Source: Cryptomeria japonica
Taxonomy: Eukaryota; Streptophyta; Pinopsida; Cupressales; Cupressaceae
Length of the DNA stretch: 64,000 nt
Reading direction: 5' to 3'
Assembly: GCF_030272615.1 (NCBI RefSeq)
Contig: NC_081409.1
Location: forward strand, 877,741,594-877,805,593
Positions 1-11,995 of the stretch are shown here, in pieces; within the stretch, counting starts at the first letter, position 1, and every line of letters starts with the position of its first letter. Under the pieces are notes generated by a model. The model saw only the letters and a list, made by a program, of their open reading frames with translations. It did not search any database and was not told where the DNA came from. The position numbers and the translations under genes are program-made.

Positions 1-323
1 GCTGACACTTCTCACAAGTCTTAGCAAATTTAATAGCATCTTTCTCCATGTCTAGCTAGTAGTAGCCAACTCGTAATAGTTTCTGAGCTAAAGTAAGACC
101 ATTCAAATGAGATCCACAAATACCTTCATGGACTTCTAATAACACACATTTAGATTCTTTAGTTTCTAGACATCTAAGCAATGTACCATCCAAACCTCAT
201 CTAAATATATTGTTAGCAATGATAACATACTGCGAAGCATTTTGGGTTAGGTTCCTTTTCTCATTACAGGTAAGATTTTTCAGGGATAATTTGGTCTCGT
301 AGATAAGAGTAAATGTGGTTGTA
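1..323 (-). pseudogene. T1 integrase N-terminal zinc-binding region (partial)
   Basis: The minus-strand translation contains a GLDGTLLRCL-type segment, then HEGICGSH and, near the window edge, TCEKCQ. Together these give the HHCC zinc-binding module that precedes the catalytic core of Ty3/gypsy integrases. In-frame stops interrupt it (before GLDGTLL and after GYY). The DDE core would lie left of position 1 and cannot be assessed. Confidence 0.8.
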
Positions 324-872
324 TTAGGATGAGTCATGTCCAGTAATAGAACAAACTATTTGGGTCTTAGGAGAATCATAGGCAGGGTAATGTAACTCTT
401 CCACTAGGAATTCAAAGCTAAAATTGGATTCTTGTAACTCTGGTATAGACACCAAGGTGGCCATAGCATTTGTTGCTCTATTTGCGGATCTGGGAATCTG
501 TTGGAATGATACAAAATAAAAATATTTGTTAAGATCATCCACTATCCTCTTATAAGACATCACTTTATTATCTCGAGTCTGATATTTATCATTGATTTGA
601 TTGATGATCAGCTAAGAATCTCCATAGATGTGTTGTTTTGTAACCTTCCATTCGATAGCTAACTTTATCCCGTTTACCAAAGCTTCATATTCTACAATGT
701 TGTTTGTGCAAGGGAAAATAATCTTATAAGCCTTTGGGATTGAATACTTTTGAGGAGTAATAAATAGTATTCCAGCACCAGATCCATGTTGAGTAAAAGA
801 CCCATCAAAGAACATCTTCCAAGATTGTTGAGTAAGGTGCATTATTGATTCATCTGGGAACTCTATATGCAA
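324..872 (-). pseudogene. T1 second (archaeal-type) RNase H
   Basis: The two open segments 872-612 and 563-324 share a frame, separated by an in-frame stop after GDS. Visible RNase H residues are MFFDGS (first Asp), NIVEYEAL (Glu) and YGDS (second Asp). A C-terminal segment IPRSANRATNAMA sits where the last acidic residue is expected and appears to have lost it. It lies after the RT-linked RNase H and before integrase, as in canonical plant Tat elements, where this extra domain is a known addition to the degenerate native RNase H. Confidence 0.85.
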
Positions 873-2250
873 CGGTTGAGTGTCTTCAAGTGGAGCTTCA
901 ACAAGTTGATATGCAATTACCTATCCTTTAATGGCTTTGCATTCCATATATTCAATATCAAACTCTATAAGGACCATGACCCATTTTGCCAATCTTCCTA
1001 TAAGTGTTGCTTTGCTGAGAAGATATTTGAGCAGATCAATTTTAGCCACCAACTTAACTGAATGTGCTAACATGTAGTGTCTCAATTTTTGTGATGCAAA
1101 GACTAATGCCAAGCATGCTTTTTCTATTATAGTGTAGTTCATTTCATAAGACACCAATATTCAGTTGATGTAATATATAGCTCTCTCTTTTTTATTTTCA
1201 TCTTGTTGTGCCAGAAATGCCCCCAGTGATGAATTAGTTGCTAATATGTATAAGATCAATGGTTTATCCTAAATTGGTGGCATCAATATTGGTGGATTGG
1301 ATAGGTACTCTTTGATTTAATGGAGGTTTTGTTCACATTCCTGATCCTAGTTGTATATTACTCCTTTCCTCAATACTTTTGTGAAAGGTTGAGCTTTGTT
1401 TGCTAGCTGAGAAATAAAGCATCTGATTGATTAGAGACGTCCCTATAAAATTCTCATTTGACTGATGTTCTTTGGAGGTGGCATTTCCATTATAGCTTGG
1501 ACCTTCTCAGGATCAACCTCGATTCCCTTCTTTGAAATGATGTAGCCAAGTAATTTCCTAGATGTCACTTTGAATGCACACTTTTTTGGATTTAACCGGA
1601 GTTTAAATTTTTCCATTCTATCTAGTATAGGGCCTAGCTCTTGAATATGTGTGGATCTCTTCATAGTCTTCACTAAAGTGTCATCAACATAATCTTCCAT
1701 ATTATTATGCATCATGTCATGAAAGATAGTAGTTACTTCTCTTTGGTAGGTTTCTCCTGCATTCTTTAGCCCAAATGGCATGACATTCTAGCAAAAAGTT
1801 CCCCATGCACAGGTGAAAACTATTTTTTATTGATCTCCAGGGGATATTTTGATCTAATTATACTTGGAAAATCCATCCATTAGTGAGTACATCTCATACC
1901 CAGCAGTCATGTCTACTATCATATCAATGTTTGGTAATGGAAAGTCATCCTTCGGACAAGCTTTGTTGAGATCTCTGAAGTCTATGCAAACTCTGATAGA
2001 TTTGTCTACCTTTGACACAGGTACTATGTTTGAAATCCATTCAGCATAATATATAGCTCTAATAAACCCATCTTTTAGCAGTTTTTCTAGCTCAACTTTG
2101 ACTAGCAGGGCCACATGAGGGTGCATCTTACAGAGTTTTTTCTTGACTGGTTTAACCCTTGGTGTGATAGAAAGATGTTGCATAATAAGATATGGATCTA
2201 GGCTTGACATATCAGAGTACGTCCATGCAAAATTGATCTTCTTTTTTGAA
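873..2250 (-). pseudogene. T1 reverse transcriptase and RT-linked RNase H
   Basis: Segments 2210-1854, 1781-1443 and 1157-921 are in one frame, separated only by stops. RT hallmarks: a VPVSKVDKSIRVCIDFRDLNKACPKD-like fingers/palm stretch, MPFGLKNAGETYQR, and the catalytic YVDD at about 1690. Further on come LGYIISKKGIEVDP and LILYILATNSSLGAFLAQQDE, typical of gypsy RT thumb and RNase H. YHY-like SYEMNYTIIEKACLALVFA marks the native, catalytically weakened RNase H. At least six in-frame stops make it non-coding today. Confidence 0.9.
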
Positions 2251-4142
2251 AAGAGGAGTGAAATCTTTCAATTCTTCTGCTGATAATGATTGAGCTACAT
2301 GAATGATGTGTGGTGTCTCTTGACTCCCAATGTTCACTGGCTGAGTTGGCTCGATCAATATAGAAGACCTTTCCTAGAAATGACTTGGTAGTATATCTAG
2401 TATCTCACCTTCAGGCACCTTAGAGAGGTTTTCACCCTTAGGTATTTCTCTTTTTTAGATTCTGACACCGCCACAATGTGGTTTTCACCATCAGATCTTT
2501 TATTTTTATTTTTCATCTTTTTGTGACTAAGATACTTGATATCTATTTCAGTCATGTTTTCACTCTGTTCACTAGTGGAAGAGTCAATAGGTTCAACTGC
2601 ATTGAGATAATAGGCTAACGTATAGTCATTGGCAAAAGTAGGTATATTCATGGGCTAGTTTTGTAAAGTACAGTCAATTAGTTCTGGATGTAGTAAGGAT
2701 AAATGTTGGACATGTTCAAGGGAGTTCACGATATTGTCATCACAACTGCGGATCAAAAAGTTGAGTCCCAGAAGGATACCTTGCATAAATGTCTCAAGAC
2801 CAGGAAGAGTCAGAACATGATTATTAAAGTGCACATTAATATTTAGTTGACCTAATCCAATAGACCTACTTGTAGCGTCATTCCCTATGCCAGACTGGAC
2901 TTCATATTGTGGTTCAAAAGCAATAAAATTAGTAGACAAATTTTCATCATTTACATCAGATGATTCAGAGTTTGATGCTAAGTAGATATTGTCATAAATA
3001 GGACTATTGCTAAAGTCATCAGGGTCATCAGATGAATTTTCTGAGTCTTCTTCAAGTGATTTAGTGAATATATGTATGGTATAAACACCAACATATTTAA
3101 TGCTGCAAGTTCCTTCAAGATCTGGCTCATTTATCATTTGTATCTGACACACCTGTTGACATGATCTTGATTTTTCTGTGATTCCTTGTCGTCTACTCCA
3201 TTCAGCTTCCTCTGGACTGATGACTGGTTCTGCTACTATAGCTTCAAATTCTTCTTGTGTATTGTCATACCTAATTTGTTCTGTCTTATTAGAGGGGTAC
3301 ATAATAGATGAAAAACTTTTTGGTATTCTTCCTTCCTTCAGTCCTTGTTCATAGTTTGCTTGTCTTTTTAGTCTGATTTCCTGTATCTCCTTTTCTAGTT
3401 TTATGTGCATCAGCTCTTTAGTATCATTTGTGGTACTAGTAGACTTTTCTGGAGTTTCTGTAGTGGATGTATTTGAGAAGTGATCTAGACCCCATTCATA
3501 CTCATTTGAGTCAGTCTCTGAATCTTCTACTTGCTGCCTACCAGTGTATGTGATTGAAATTTTCAGTGGTGTAAACAATTCCTTGAATCTTTCTACTTCC
3601 TCTTTCATATCTTTCGGGACCTCTACTTGTAGTTTTGTAGCTGATACCATCAGAACTTGAGTACTGATTGTTTCTTCTCTCTTGATTGCTAGTTCCTCTT
3701 GTTCTGTTTCATAGCTATCTTGAACTTGTTGAGTGTTTACTTCCTATAATGTTGAAGGAAATGTCTTTTTCTTCCACTTAGTCTTAGAAGCATGTTTTTG
3801 GTCTGACATTTTTCATGGATTGTATCCCAGTCCAGCTTTATCATTTGTGGACTTTGTTTGTAGCTGAATCAGTTCAATAATACCCTCTTGATGTTTGCAC
3901 AGAGGACCAGTACCTAAATATCCCATACGTTGAATCATTTTGTAGCCAGGATCATATTGGGTTGGAGAAATTTCACAATGTCATACTTCCTCATTTTGAC
4001 TATCTTCCTTGAATAGTCATTTAAGAACTGCATCCTCTTCTATTTCATCTGCCAGGGAAGTGGAAGACTGTACAAAAAGACCATCATATATGATATTTAG
4101 AGTTGAAGTTTGTGTTCTCATAGCCTCTGATGGTTTGTGCAA
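2251..4142 (-). pseudogene. T1 protease-to-RT linker with G-patch-like segment
   Basis: About 1.9 kb between protease and RT stays in the pol frame. The longest open stretch (3650-2655, 331 codons) is acidic and Ser/Thr/Glu-rich with no recognised fold. At about 3962-3813 the translation reads MGYLGTGPLCKHQEGI followed about 20 residues later by KAGLGY. This spaced glycine/aromatic pattern resembles G-patch segments found next to proteases in some retroelements. Whether an intron was removed here, as in Ogre elements, cannot be decided by eye. Confidence 0.65.
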
Positions 4143-4697
4143 CTATTTTGGTGATGGAGGGAGAGAGACTAATGAAATTACCGGTTCTATCTTGTAGCCA
4201 TCCATGTCGGTATTTGTAATCTTCAATTTATTTTCTAAGTCCTTCATCAGAGCTTCCAGATTTTTATTTGTAGAAGCTGCCCTATTATGAGGCACAAAAG
4301 TATCAACACCTTTTGTTAATGCATTACAGGTGATATTTGTATCAGCAGGAATACCGACTTCAACTCCATCGTAAAGAAATTTTAAGCATTTATGGTATGT
4401 AGATGGAACTTCCTTCATCTCATAAATCAACAACCTGCCCAGTAAGATATTGTATGATAGAGGAAGATCAAGTACCTAGAAAATGACATTTCTTTCTACA
4501 GGTCCCACTCTGGTTGGTAACGATACCAAACCTTTAGAGGTCCTTTCTTCTTCATCATAGGGTTTAATTGTTATTTTCTTGGTGGGATCAATGTCATTTT
4601 CAGAAAATCCTAGTTCTGTAAGTAGACTATAAGTATAAATATTCAACCCCGCTCCTCCATCTATCAAAACATGTTTAACTCTGTGTTTATGTATCAT
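4143..4697 (-). pseudogene. T1 aspartic protease
   Basis: The translation of 4697-4476 contains HVLIDGGAGLNI, the plant-gypsy variant (D-G/S-G-A) of the retropepsin active site, preceded by basic residues. The downstream part (4433-4143, same frame after one stop) contains [22 protein letters not shown] (CT)n run at about 4708-4727 lies just upstream and coincides with the change of frame between gag and protease, so microsatellite slippage probably caused that break. Confidence 0.8.
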
Positions 4698-4797
4698 GGC
4701 TTCAATATGCTCTCTCTCTCTCTCTCATGCATGTCTAGAATATGAATGTGACATTGAGTTGGATGATTAAACTCAAAGAAGAATGTAAAATGACATA

Positions 4798-6961
4798 TTA
4801 GAGTTGGTTTGATATTGGGTTATGTAGATGATTTAGTGAGTTGTCATCTTCTTTAGAGAAGGTCAGATAGTGAGGTGAAGTTAGATGACTCACCATAGAC
4901 TGAAACTGATTGATATCTAAATCTTTTGGAATATTAGTGGCGAGCAACACTTTGTCTAGGATCTCTTTGTGAGCAGAAGAGATATTTAGTAATTCAAAGA
5001 TTGAGATTTGAGTATTTGTCCTTTTCAATTGTTCGACAACGCTATATCCAGAGGATGATGTTGAAGTTAGCCTTTTAAATTTATCAAATGTTGATTCTTT
5101 TTGTTTGTTTGACGAGGCTAGTAGGTTTGATGTTGCTTGAGATGGAGTTGAAGAACTAGGTCCTTGGAGAGTGACTTTCTTTTGAGAATGGGTCATAGCT
5201 CTTGCATATCGTGATTCATTTTGTTTATCTTGGACTATAATCACATTGCAATATTTAGATTGGGAAGGCTCAATCATGTTGATGACGTTGTCATTGCTGG
5301 TATAATTATAATTTACTTTGGCACCTCCTTTGGTCTTTGAGGATTCACCTTGTTCGTAAACAGGTAAAGGGTCCTTAAATGCTTTGTGATCAGCATTTGT
5401 CAAGTGATTCCCGACAAAATTTTTACCAACATCTATGAGATCTTGAATCTCATGCTTGAGCTTCATGCAGTTGTTTGTATTATGACCTTTATTCTGATGG
5501 TAGTCACAGTATTCATTTTCTCCCCACCATTTTGGTTTAATTTATGGATCATATGGCCTGGAATTATCTGGTAGTGTTATTAGATTATTTGCCAACATAG
5601 TTTTGAAAGCGGATTCATATGATTCTTCAAGAGGAGTAAAGTCACGTTTAGGTTTGGAGAGCCAAGGTTTCTCTTTGAACCACTCTTTTGTTTTCTTCAG
5701 AGGATTTTCTGTTGTAGCTTCAGCTGCTTTGAGTGCTTGTGTGCCACTAGCCAAGTTGAATATCATAGGATTTGAGTTATTTTTAACAGTGTCTACTACT
5801 CCGTCATTAACAACATTCTTGTTGTTGTCTTTTCCATATTTCCAATACTTGTTCTTCTCTTTAGAGCTACATCCTGGTTGTGTTTCTTTCCAAGGTGAGA
5901 TATCCCCCTTCTTTATAAGCACATCCTCCATTTGAATAGCATTATCTACCATTTTGTTAAATGATGGGTGCACTTGCATTTATATACTATATTTCAATTC
6001 TGGGACCAAGTTGTTGACGAATATATCAATTTTCTCAGAATCTAGGATAGGTCATGAATACCTAGAGAACATCTTTCTCCAATGTTGGAGGAAAGTAAGA
6101 AAAGGATCCCCTATTTTCGAGTTTAGTATTGTAAAGCTTGATTATAGTCACAAGATGTCAAATGTTATATGAGTATTTTTGTGAAAATAGCTGGATTAGT
6201 TCTTCAAACCTTTTTATTCTTTTAGGTAGACTTGAGAACCATTCCATATCTTTTCCCCCAAACTCCTCGGAAAAAGGTGCATGAGATACATTTGATCATG
6301 CATAAACTCCATACAAGTAGCACAAAATTCCCTGACATGATCTTGAGGATCCGAGGTACCATCATATTTGTCAAATTTTGGGATCTCAACTCATGAAGGA
6401 AATGGAGGCATGCATAGATTTTTGTCAAATGGAAAGGGGCATATTGTCTCCAGAGAATATTGTTTTGGGGACTTATCCTTATTTTTCAGTTTTGTGATCT
6501 CAGTCCGTAAGGCTTGTAATTGTCTATGTACCATGATTATAGGTGATTATTCCTTTTTAGTAACAAGTTTTTGAATGTCATATCCACTAGGAAGTTTGGC
6601 ACCTTGTTTTGCTAGTTCTAAGAAATAGTCTTCTTTTTCTCTAGCCAGAATAGCTTTCATCATTTTTCAGAAATCTTTATCCTTTTGACATTCACGAATA
6701 TCTTTTTCTGGAGGTTCAGAGTCTTCAACTTCACTTGATGAAGAATCATTATCGATTTTGTGAATATTGAAGTTGTCTTTGTCATTATGTTATGTCTCAT
6801 GTATAGTGGGAGATTCAAGTTCATAAAAAACTGGTACCCTTGATGATGAAGGTTTATCAGTGAACGGGTCCTTCACGTAATATGGGTTATCTTGATATGT
6901 GAAGGGTTGTCCTTTTCCTTTGGCCTCTTTCTTATGAGAACTCCTGATTTGAATAGGCATT
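4798..6961 (-). pseudogene. T1 gag
   Basis: A plausible start is the ATG at 6961 (MPIQIRSSHKKEAKGKG). The central part (about 6390-6200) reads DGTSDPQDHVREFCATCMEFMHDQ and YLMHLFPRSLG, the core pattern of the plant gypsy capsid family (Retrotrans_gag). Open segments 5979-5542 and 5466-4798 follow, rich in Lys/Asn/Ser. There are in-frame stops near 6790 and 6668 and a frameshift near 6245. No intact CCHC knuckle was seen. Clearly inactive. Confidence 0.82.
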
Positions 6962-9004
6962 TTTATGGATTAGTGTGACCTGAAGTTGTTTGTGATGCAG
7001 AGGTCAAGATCAAATTCAGAGCTAGTTGTTCGATTAACGTATTGTTTGAGAGAAGCCACTAAGATTTAGTCTGGTTTCAGGAAAGATCTATCCTGTATAA
7101 GACGTTTATCTAAGTTGATTCAAGAGAAGTGACTAAGATTTAGTCTAGTTTTAGGAACGGTCTATCTTGCATAAGATGTTTATCTAAGTGACTTAAGTTT
7201 TATAAGTAGTTGATTGAACTAGCTGAAAGATGATCGACCAAATCGTACAACACAAATGGCAGAGGTACATTATGCTTAGGATGATGATAACCAATATTAT
7301 GCTCATTGTAGATTGTTTTAGGCAATTTTGACTGTTCTATACTAACAAAATCAGAGATTCATACGATAGGTTTTAATGAGCTGGATGACAATTCAATAGC
7401 TTCAGGACAACAACAACAGTATTTCATACGAGTTGCTGCCTAGTACCGTACGACAGATGGGTATGTCTAGAATGACAGACTATTTAGTGCAATTGTTTAT
7501 CGTATAACACATGATTCAACCTCAGACGACATATTATTAAGATTCGTACGACACAGTATTGAGGTTTAGATGATAAATAATCAGACTCATACGACATAGG
7601 ATATGAAGCAGGACGATAAACTATCAGACTCATACGACTGTTCACTGGACAAAGATAAAATTATGAGTTTTCAATAGCTGAGTATGACCAATTTTGAGAT
7701 GGACTGAGTTTTTAACTAGGATAAACTAGTTTTGATAGAATTTTGACTTAGGATAGACTAGTTCTGACATGGATAGAGTTTTTGATCACTGAGTTGTTTC
7801 TTGTTTTCTCTAGTTTTGGTATTCTAGTTCTAGTTTGAGGAATGAAAACACAGAAACACGTAATATGAATAATAACTCCAATCACAACATGCAAAACCCT
7901 ACAGAATTTGGTGAGAGAAGAAAACATTTTCTTGTAGACTCAGGTACACACCCAATAGCTAATTAGAATACGACCACTGAGTCTCATGCAATGGATTCTC
8001 AATGCCGTATTATCTGACTCCAAATGCTAATGGGGGAACGAATGACAAGTATCTTGGGAGAGTTACTATCTCTCTTGCACAAAGATTATCCCCCTTTCGG
8101 AGGTGAACCGAGTAGCTTCTAATTTTTAATTGGATCTAGTAAGGGCTCCATTCGGTGTGTTGAGGTATAAACTCAATTAAGAGGTCTCCCAGCCTTGAAA
8201 ACCAAGGTTCAATATACCCGAAGGTATTGAGGAGAGATATTCCTGAGCACTACCATTGACTTGATTTTCATCAAATCACGTTTATTTTATAGTGGGTTTG
8301 AGTACTTGGTGTTTAGCCATTCCCACTTGGGTCGTTCCCCTCACACTGACCCTAACGACTTTAAGAGTTTTTAGCTCCTTAGGAGGGTAGGCCCACTAAA
8401 GATGTACAAATCTCAAAAAAAGAAAATGCCTCAAGCGTCTAGATATTTGATTTTCTAAAAAGACAAGAGCATACTCTCCTACCTCTCAAAATTTACTTAA
8501 AATACGAAATACAGATTTGTTCTTTAACCAGATAGCAATTTAGGTGCCTAAAAATGAATTTAAAGAATACACGATGTTTGGTCGATTCTTCTCAGGCAAC
8601 CTGCAAAGACAATGAATCAGCAGTCATATTGTCTTTGTGCGACAAACACATTCTTCGACAAGCGTTCTACAAACATTGATTAAGCTGTGAAAAATTCTAA
8701 GATAGATAGATAAACAACTAGGGTCAGTCGCCAGTATAATCAATTTGAATAGAAAACCAAAATAATAAAATTTGCTTTTTTTTCTCTTTTTAATGAGGAA
8801 AATATAGAATCATACGCAATATTTACCAGATCGTATCATAAACCGTACTAGTTCATATGACACCTACAGTTTGTCATTTTGGCATGTGGGAAATGTCGTA
8901 CGATATTATGCAAAACTCTATGGACAAAAAATCCAAAAAGTAAAAAATCTGAAAAATAACAAAAATAAAAAGATAGTCTTGGAGGACAAAAAATGTAGTC
9001 TTCT
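6962..9004 (-). other. T1 untranslated leader, with recurring TACGAC words
   Basis: About 2 kb between PBS and gag with no credible coding region on either strand. Between about 7240 and 7640, and again near 8811-8900, the + strand repeatedly carries TACGAC or close variants (for example ATCAGACTCATACGAC twice, near 7578 and 7622). Nothing else was recognised. Confidence 0.6.
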
Positions 9005-9022
9005 GCCCCACGGTGGGTGCCA
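9005..9022 (-). promoter_or_regulatory. T1 primer binding site
   Basis: Minus strand reads TGGCACCCACCGTGGGGC, starting 4 nt after the LTR end. It resembles the TGGCGCCCACCGTGGGGC primer site common in plant gypsy elements, with one C-to-T-type change (G to A on this strand context). The position directly after an LTR supports the call. Confidence 0.8.
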
Positions 9023-9026
9023 GAAA

Positions 9027-9927
9027 TGTGTGTGTGAAAAAGCGAAATAATAATCCATATCTACAAGACACAACACTTCAATTAAGTCATTACATGTATG
9101 GTTAGATAGATATAAGCATGAATAATAAAACCATAACAAATCGACTAATTGCCTTCTAAAAGATGTGAGTATAAGATTGCTCTCAGATTTTTATAAGCAA
9201 TAACAGTGACTAGACTACACCAAGACAAAGGATTTAATATATATGAGAATGATATTAAGTTAAATGGATGCAAGATGGACGAAAGATTCAAGCAATAACG
9301 AATTCAATCCAATTATAGTTTAATTGAAATCCATTTAAATAAGAAGTTCAAGTTGCATTGGAAATAAGATTTAATTAATTTCATGCACTTGTGATAAAAA
9401 TAGATAATTCTTTGATTTATTCAAGAAAAGAGTCTTTTCAATGCAACTGAACTTCTTTTTCTGAAAAGCTTTGAGTTCCAATTTTAGAGAATAATCAATA
9501 ATTCAATTAATTGCTTTTCTAATTTCAAGTTCTAAATTTAGAAGAAGAAATAATATCTCAAGTTTGATTTCTCTCTCAATTCAATTATTTTATTTTATTT
9601 TCAATTCAACTCTTGCTTTGTGATTAATTCCTCTTTTGTAATAAATTAATTCCTTTTTTGCACGATTAAATGACAAATTTATTAATTAATTAAATATGCT
9701 AGGATATTTAATTAGGATAATTGATCAAAATGATTTTCTTGGAATGATTTAATTAATTAAATAAATATTTAATTAATATAGAGTAATTCACTTGCCATGT
9801 GACATTTAATGATTGAAGAATTAATTAATTGTGCTCAAGATTGATTTAATTGCCTTTGGTTAGAACTTTGGTGATGTTGTCGAGATTAGGGGCCCATGGT
9901 TTAGATGACTATTTTTAGGGTATTACA
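9027..9927 (-). repeat. T1 5' LTR
   Basis: 901 bp. On the minus strand it starts TGTAATACCCTAAAAATAG, a common gypsy LTR opening, and ends CACACACA next to the PBS, so it has TG...CA ends. AT-rich, no ORF of note. The partner LTR is off the left edge, so the outer boundary (9927) rests on the TG terminus only. Confidence 0.78.
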
Positions 9928-10966
9928 ATGATGTCTCTAGAAGCATGAGAGTTGTTTAAGTCTAGTTTGTAAACTCTCAAAGAATTTGTAGAAATGCACC
10001 TCTTGTGATGAGCCCGGTCCACATTACATTCATGTTTTGCGTGGATTCCCAATTAGAAGTCTCATGCAACAACAAATAAAGAAAATGATTAAGCTCATCA
10101 CTTCCTCAACTTGCTGCCAAGATATTCTGCAGGTAAGGTCATCCATCCTACTCTCCTTAGGGTACGTGTTTCTCATGTTTACATATGTCACTGTCCTTAT
10201 AGGATATGAAAATTTATGTGATAGATGTATATTATGCACTCATTTTTACTAGTGTTGACATAAATATAAAAAAAAAGAGTCTAGGGCGAAATGAAAGTTA
10301 TTTTGAAAACCTAGTTAATGGTTTTGTTTAGAAAAAATTATGTTGATTAAAGTAGGTTAGGTTAGTTGTTTTTCTTTCAAAGAAGCACTACAATGTGTGT
10401 TCTTGTCCTTTTGGGTAAGCTTGTACAACTTGTGTGTTCCCTAAGTGCCTCCTGCGCATGTTTTGTTTGGTGGAAGCATTTGTATTCTCAAAACTTTTGC
10501 AGATCATTTCTCAAAATGCCACAAACTTCTTTGGAAAAGAAAAAGTGATATTACATGATGCAAAAAATATCAAAAGTTACTCAAAACATCAAAATTGATA
10601 AAATGATTGTGTGAAACAGGTATTCCCTTTCAATTTACTAGTTGTTGTATACAATAAATGACAACCTTAATTGTTTGTACCATTAAAAGAAAAAGAAGTC
10701 CAATACGTAACAACATAATTTAAACAAATTCATCTCATGCATCATCAAAATTACATTCTATGCAAAGGAGAAAGAGGAAAATGATACAAATTCAAGTAAT
10801 TTGGTAAAATTTGTATATATTTCTTTTATACATTCTTCTTGAGGCGATAATTACATAAGCTATACATTTCATTTTTAAAAAGAGGAAAAATTATAAAATG
10901 TTGTATTACTATTTCTAGTTGTGATGTGGGAAACATCTAGCAAAAGAAGGGATCCCAAACCTCAAG
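9928..10966. other. No recognisable feature
   Basis: AT-rich sequence without LTR ends, long ORFs or RNA genes that I can recognise. The short ORFs on both strands (about 60-70 codons) show no family resemblance. Confidence 0.6.
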
Positions 10967-11632
10967 CTAGTTAGACACATTTTGACTACCATCTTCATCC
11001 TCATCCTCATCCATATCCACAAAGTTATCTAACCACTCATCTCACTTAGAATCCAAGTTTTGGTCAAATACCAAGGCTCTAAACTCTTCTACCAATCCCA
11101 TATCTAGAGTCAGGCTCTCCTCTAAAAGATTCTTGATAAATTTGCATGCGAGGATAGAATGGTCCTAATGTTCTTCCAAGCACATGGTGTGAAAATTGTT
11201 GACAAGGGGAAGCCAAGGGACAACTACATCTCTCTCTACAAAGGCTTTCAAATCAGTTGTGTTAGGGATCCAAACTCCATATTGTGCATGCCTCAAAACT
11301 TGGTGCAACCTGCTAATAAGCTCATCCCCAAATAGCCCATGGGTGATTTTTTCCATAATGAGCATTGGTTCACCCAAATCTAGTAGTGGTCCTATGAAAT
11401 GCAACACAATTTCTGTGTCCACTTGATATCTATCCTATTTAGTGAGGAAGTCTTTTTCAAGAAACCATTTCACAACTACAACAACTAGGTCATTGTCCCT
11501 CCCAAGAAAGCGTTCAAGGTGAACATCGCTAATTCTCCCCAGGAAGGCTTATTGGAACTTCGTCATGGTTAGCCTTACTGGAGTATCCATCCAACTAACT
11601 ATGAAAAATTTCTTCTTTGCTAATTGCATCAT
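10967..11632 (-). pseudogene. Broken 221-codon ORF of unknown family
   Basis: From ATG at 11632 (MMQLAKKKFFIVSWMD) to a stop at 10967 one frame holds for 666 nt with four internal stops and no frameshift; the open core is 11422-11165. The translation includes HLERFLGRDNDLVVVVVKWF, LHFIGPLLDLGEPMLIMEK and a strongly acidic tail (DMDEDEDEDG). The internal stops (TAA, TAG, TAG, TGA) could all be single C-to-T changes from CAA, CAG or CGA. I do not recognise the family. It could be a decayed retrocopy of a host gene or an accessory ORF of an unseen element. Confidence 0.5.
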
Positions 11633-11784
11633 AAGTAGTTTTATTTTGGAATGATCTTCAAGTTACTAGAGGCCTTCTTTTATAGATGGGCCAACATTTT
11701 TTGCATGAGTCAACATTTACTCATGTAGTTAATTTTAGCAAGAAATCATTTCTAGGAAAAGGTGGTGTGCATCAACAACCCCAA
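11633..11784. other. Short spacer, nothing recognised
   Basis: Spacer between the broken ORF and the TRIM. No motif recognised. Confidence 0.5.
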
Positions 11785-11789
11785 GGGTG

Positions 11790-11927
11790 TGTTGGCAATG
11801 GGCCAACATCCCTTGTAGGGATTTGCGACATCATTTAACAACCTTCTGTGGATTCTATAAGTCTAGTGGTTGTATTGGGAATTGATAGGTCAATCTTTTG
11901 GTGTAACAACAATCCTAGCTTGTAACA
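11790..11927 (+). repeat. TRIM 5' LTR
   Basis: 138 bp, TG...CA ends, aligned by eye with 11996-12133 over its full length with about a dozen substitutions (for example GGGCCAACATCCCTTGTAGG versus GGGCTAGCATCCTTTGTGGG). No indel is apparent because both copies have equal length. Confidence 0.92.
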
Positions 11928-11929
11928 AG

Positions 11930-11941
11930 TGGTATAAGAGC
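11930..11941 (+). promoter_or_regulatory. TRIM primer binding site
   Basis: TGGTATAAGAGC, 2 nt after the 5' LTR. It differs by one base from TGGTATCAGAGC, the initiator-Met tRNA primer site used by plant Ty1/copia elements. Confidence 0.88.
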
Positions 11942-11984
11942 CTGGTCACAGGTTTGAATCATGCAGGCTATGATGAGTGACACT

Positions 11985-11994
11985 GAGAGGGGGA
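11985..11994 (+). promoter_or_regulatory. TRIM polypurine tract
   Basis: GAGAGGGGGA, one base before the 3' LTR. It is the expected plus-strand primer position. Confidence 0.85.
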
Positions 11995-11995
11995 T

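Larger units (their letters stand above)
1..9927 (-). mobile_element. T1: Ty3/gypsy retrotransposon, Tat-like, 3' end outside window
   Basis: Read on the minus strand the order is 5' LTR (9027-9927), PBS (9005-9022), 2-kb leader, gag, aspartic protease, long linker with a G-patch-like segment, RT with YVDD, RNase H remnant, a second full RNase H, then the integrase zinc-binding region running off the left edge. RT, RNase H, second RNase H, integrase is the arrangement known for plant Tat/Ogre-type gypsy elements. From 4697 down to 324 protease and pol stay in one frame, broken only by in-frame stops; gag is additionally frameshifted. The element is dead and clearly old. The 3' LTR is not in the window, so its age and TSD cannot be checked. 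Confidence 0.92.

Noticed and set aside
4711-4727. (CT)n run as a regulatory element
   Set aside because: It lies inside a decayed gag-protease coding region and coincides with a frame change, so slippage is the simpler reading.
10030-10252. Overlapping ~70-codon ORFs on both strands
   Set aside because: Short, mirror ORFs in non-repetitive AT-rich DNA with no recognisable motif; expected by chance.
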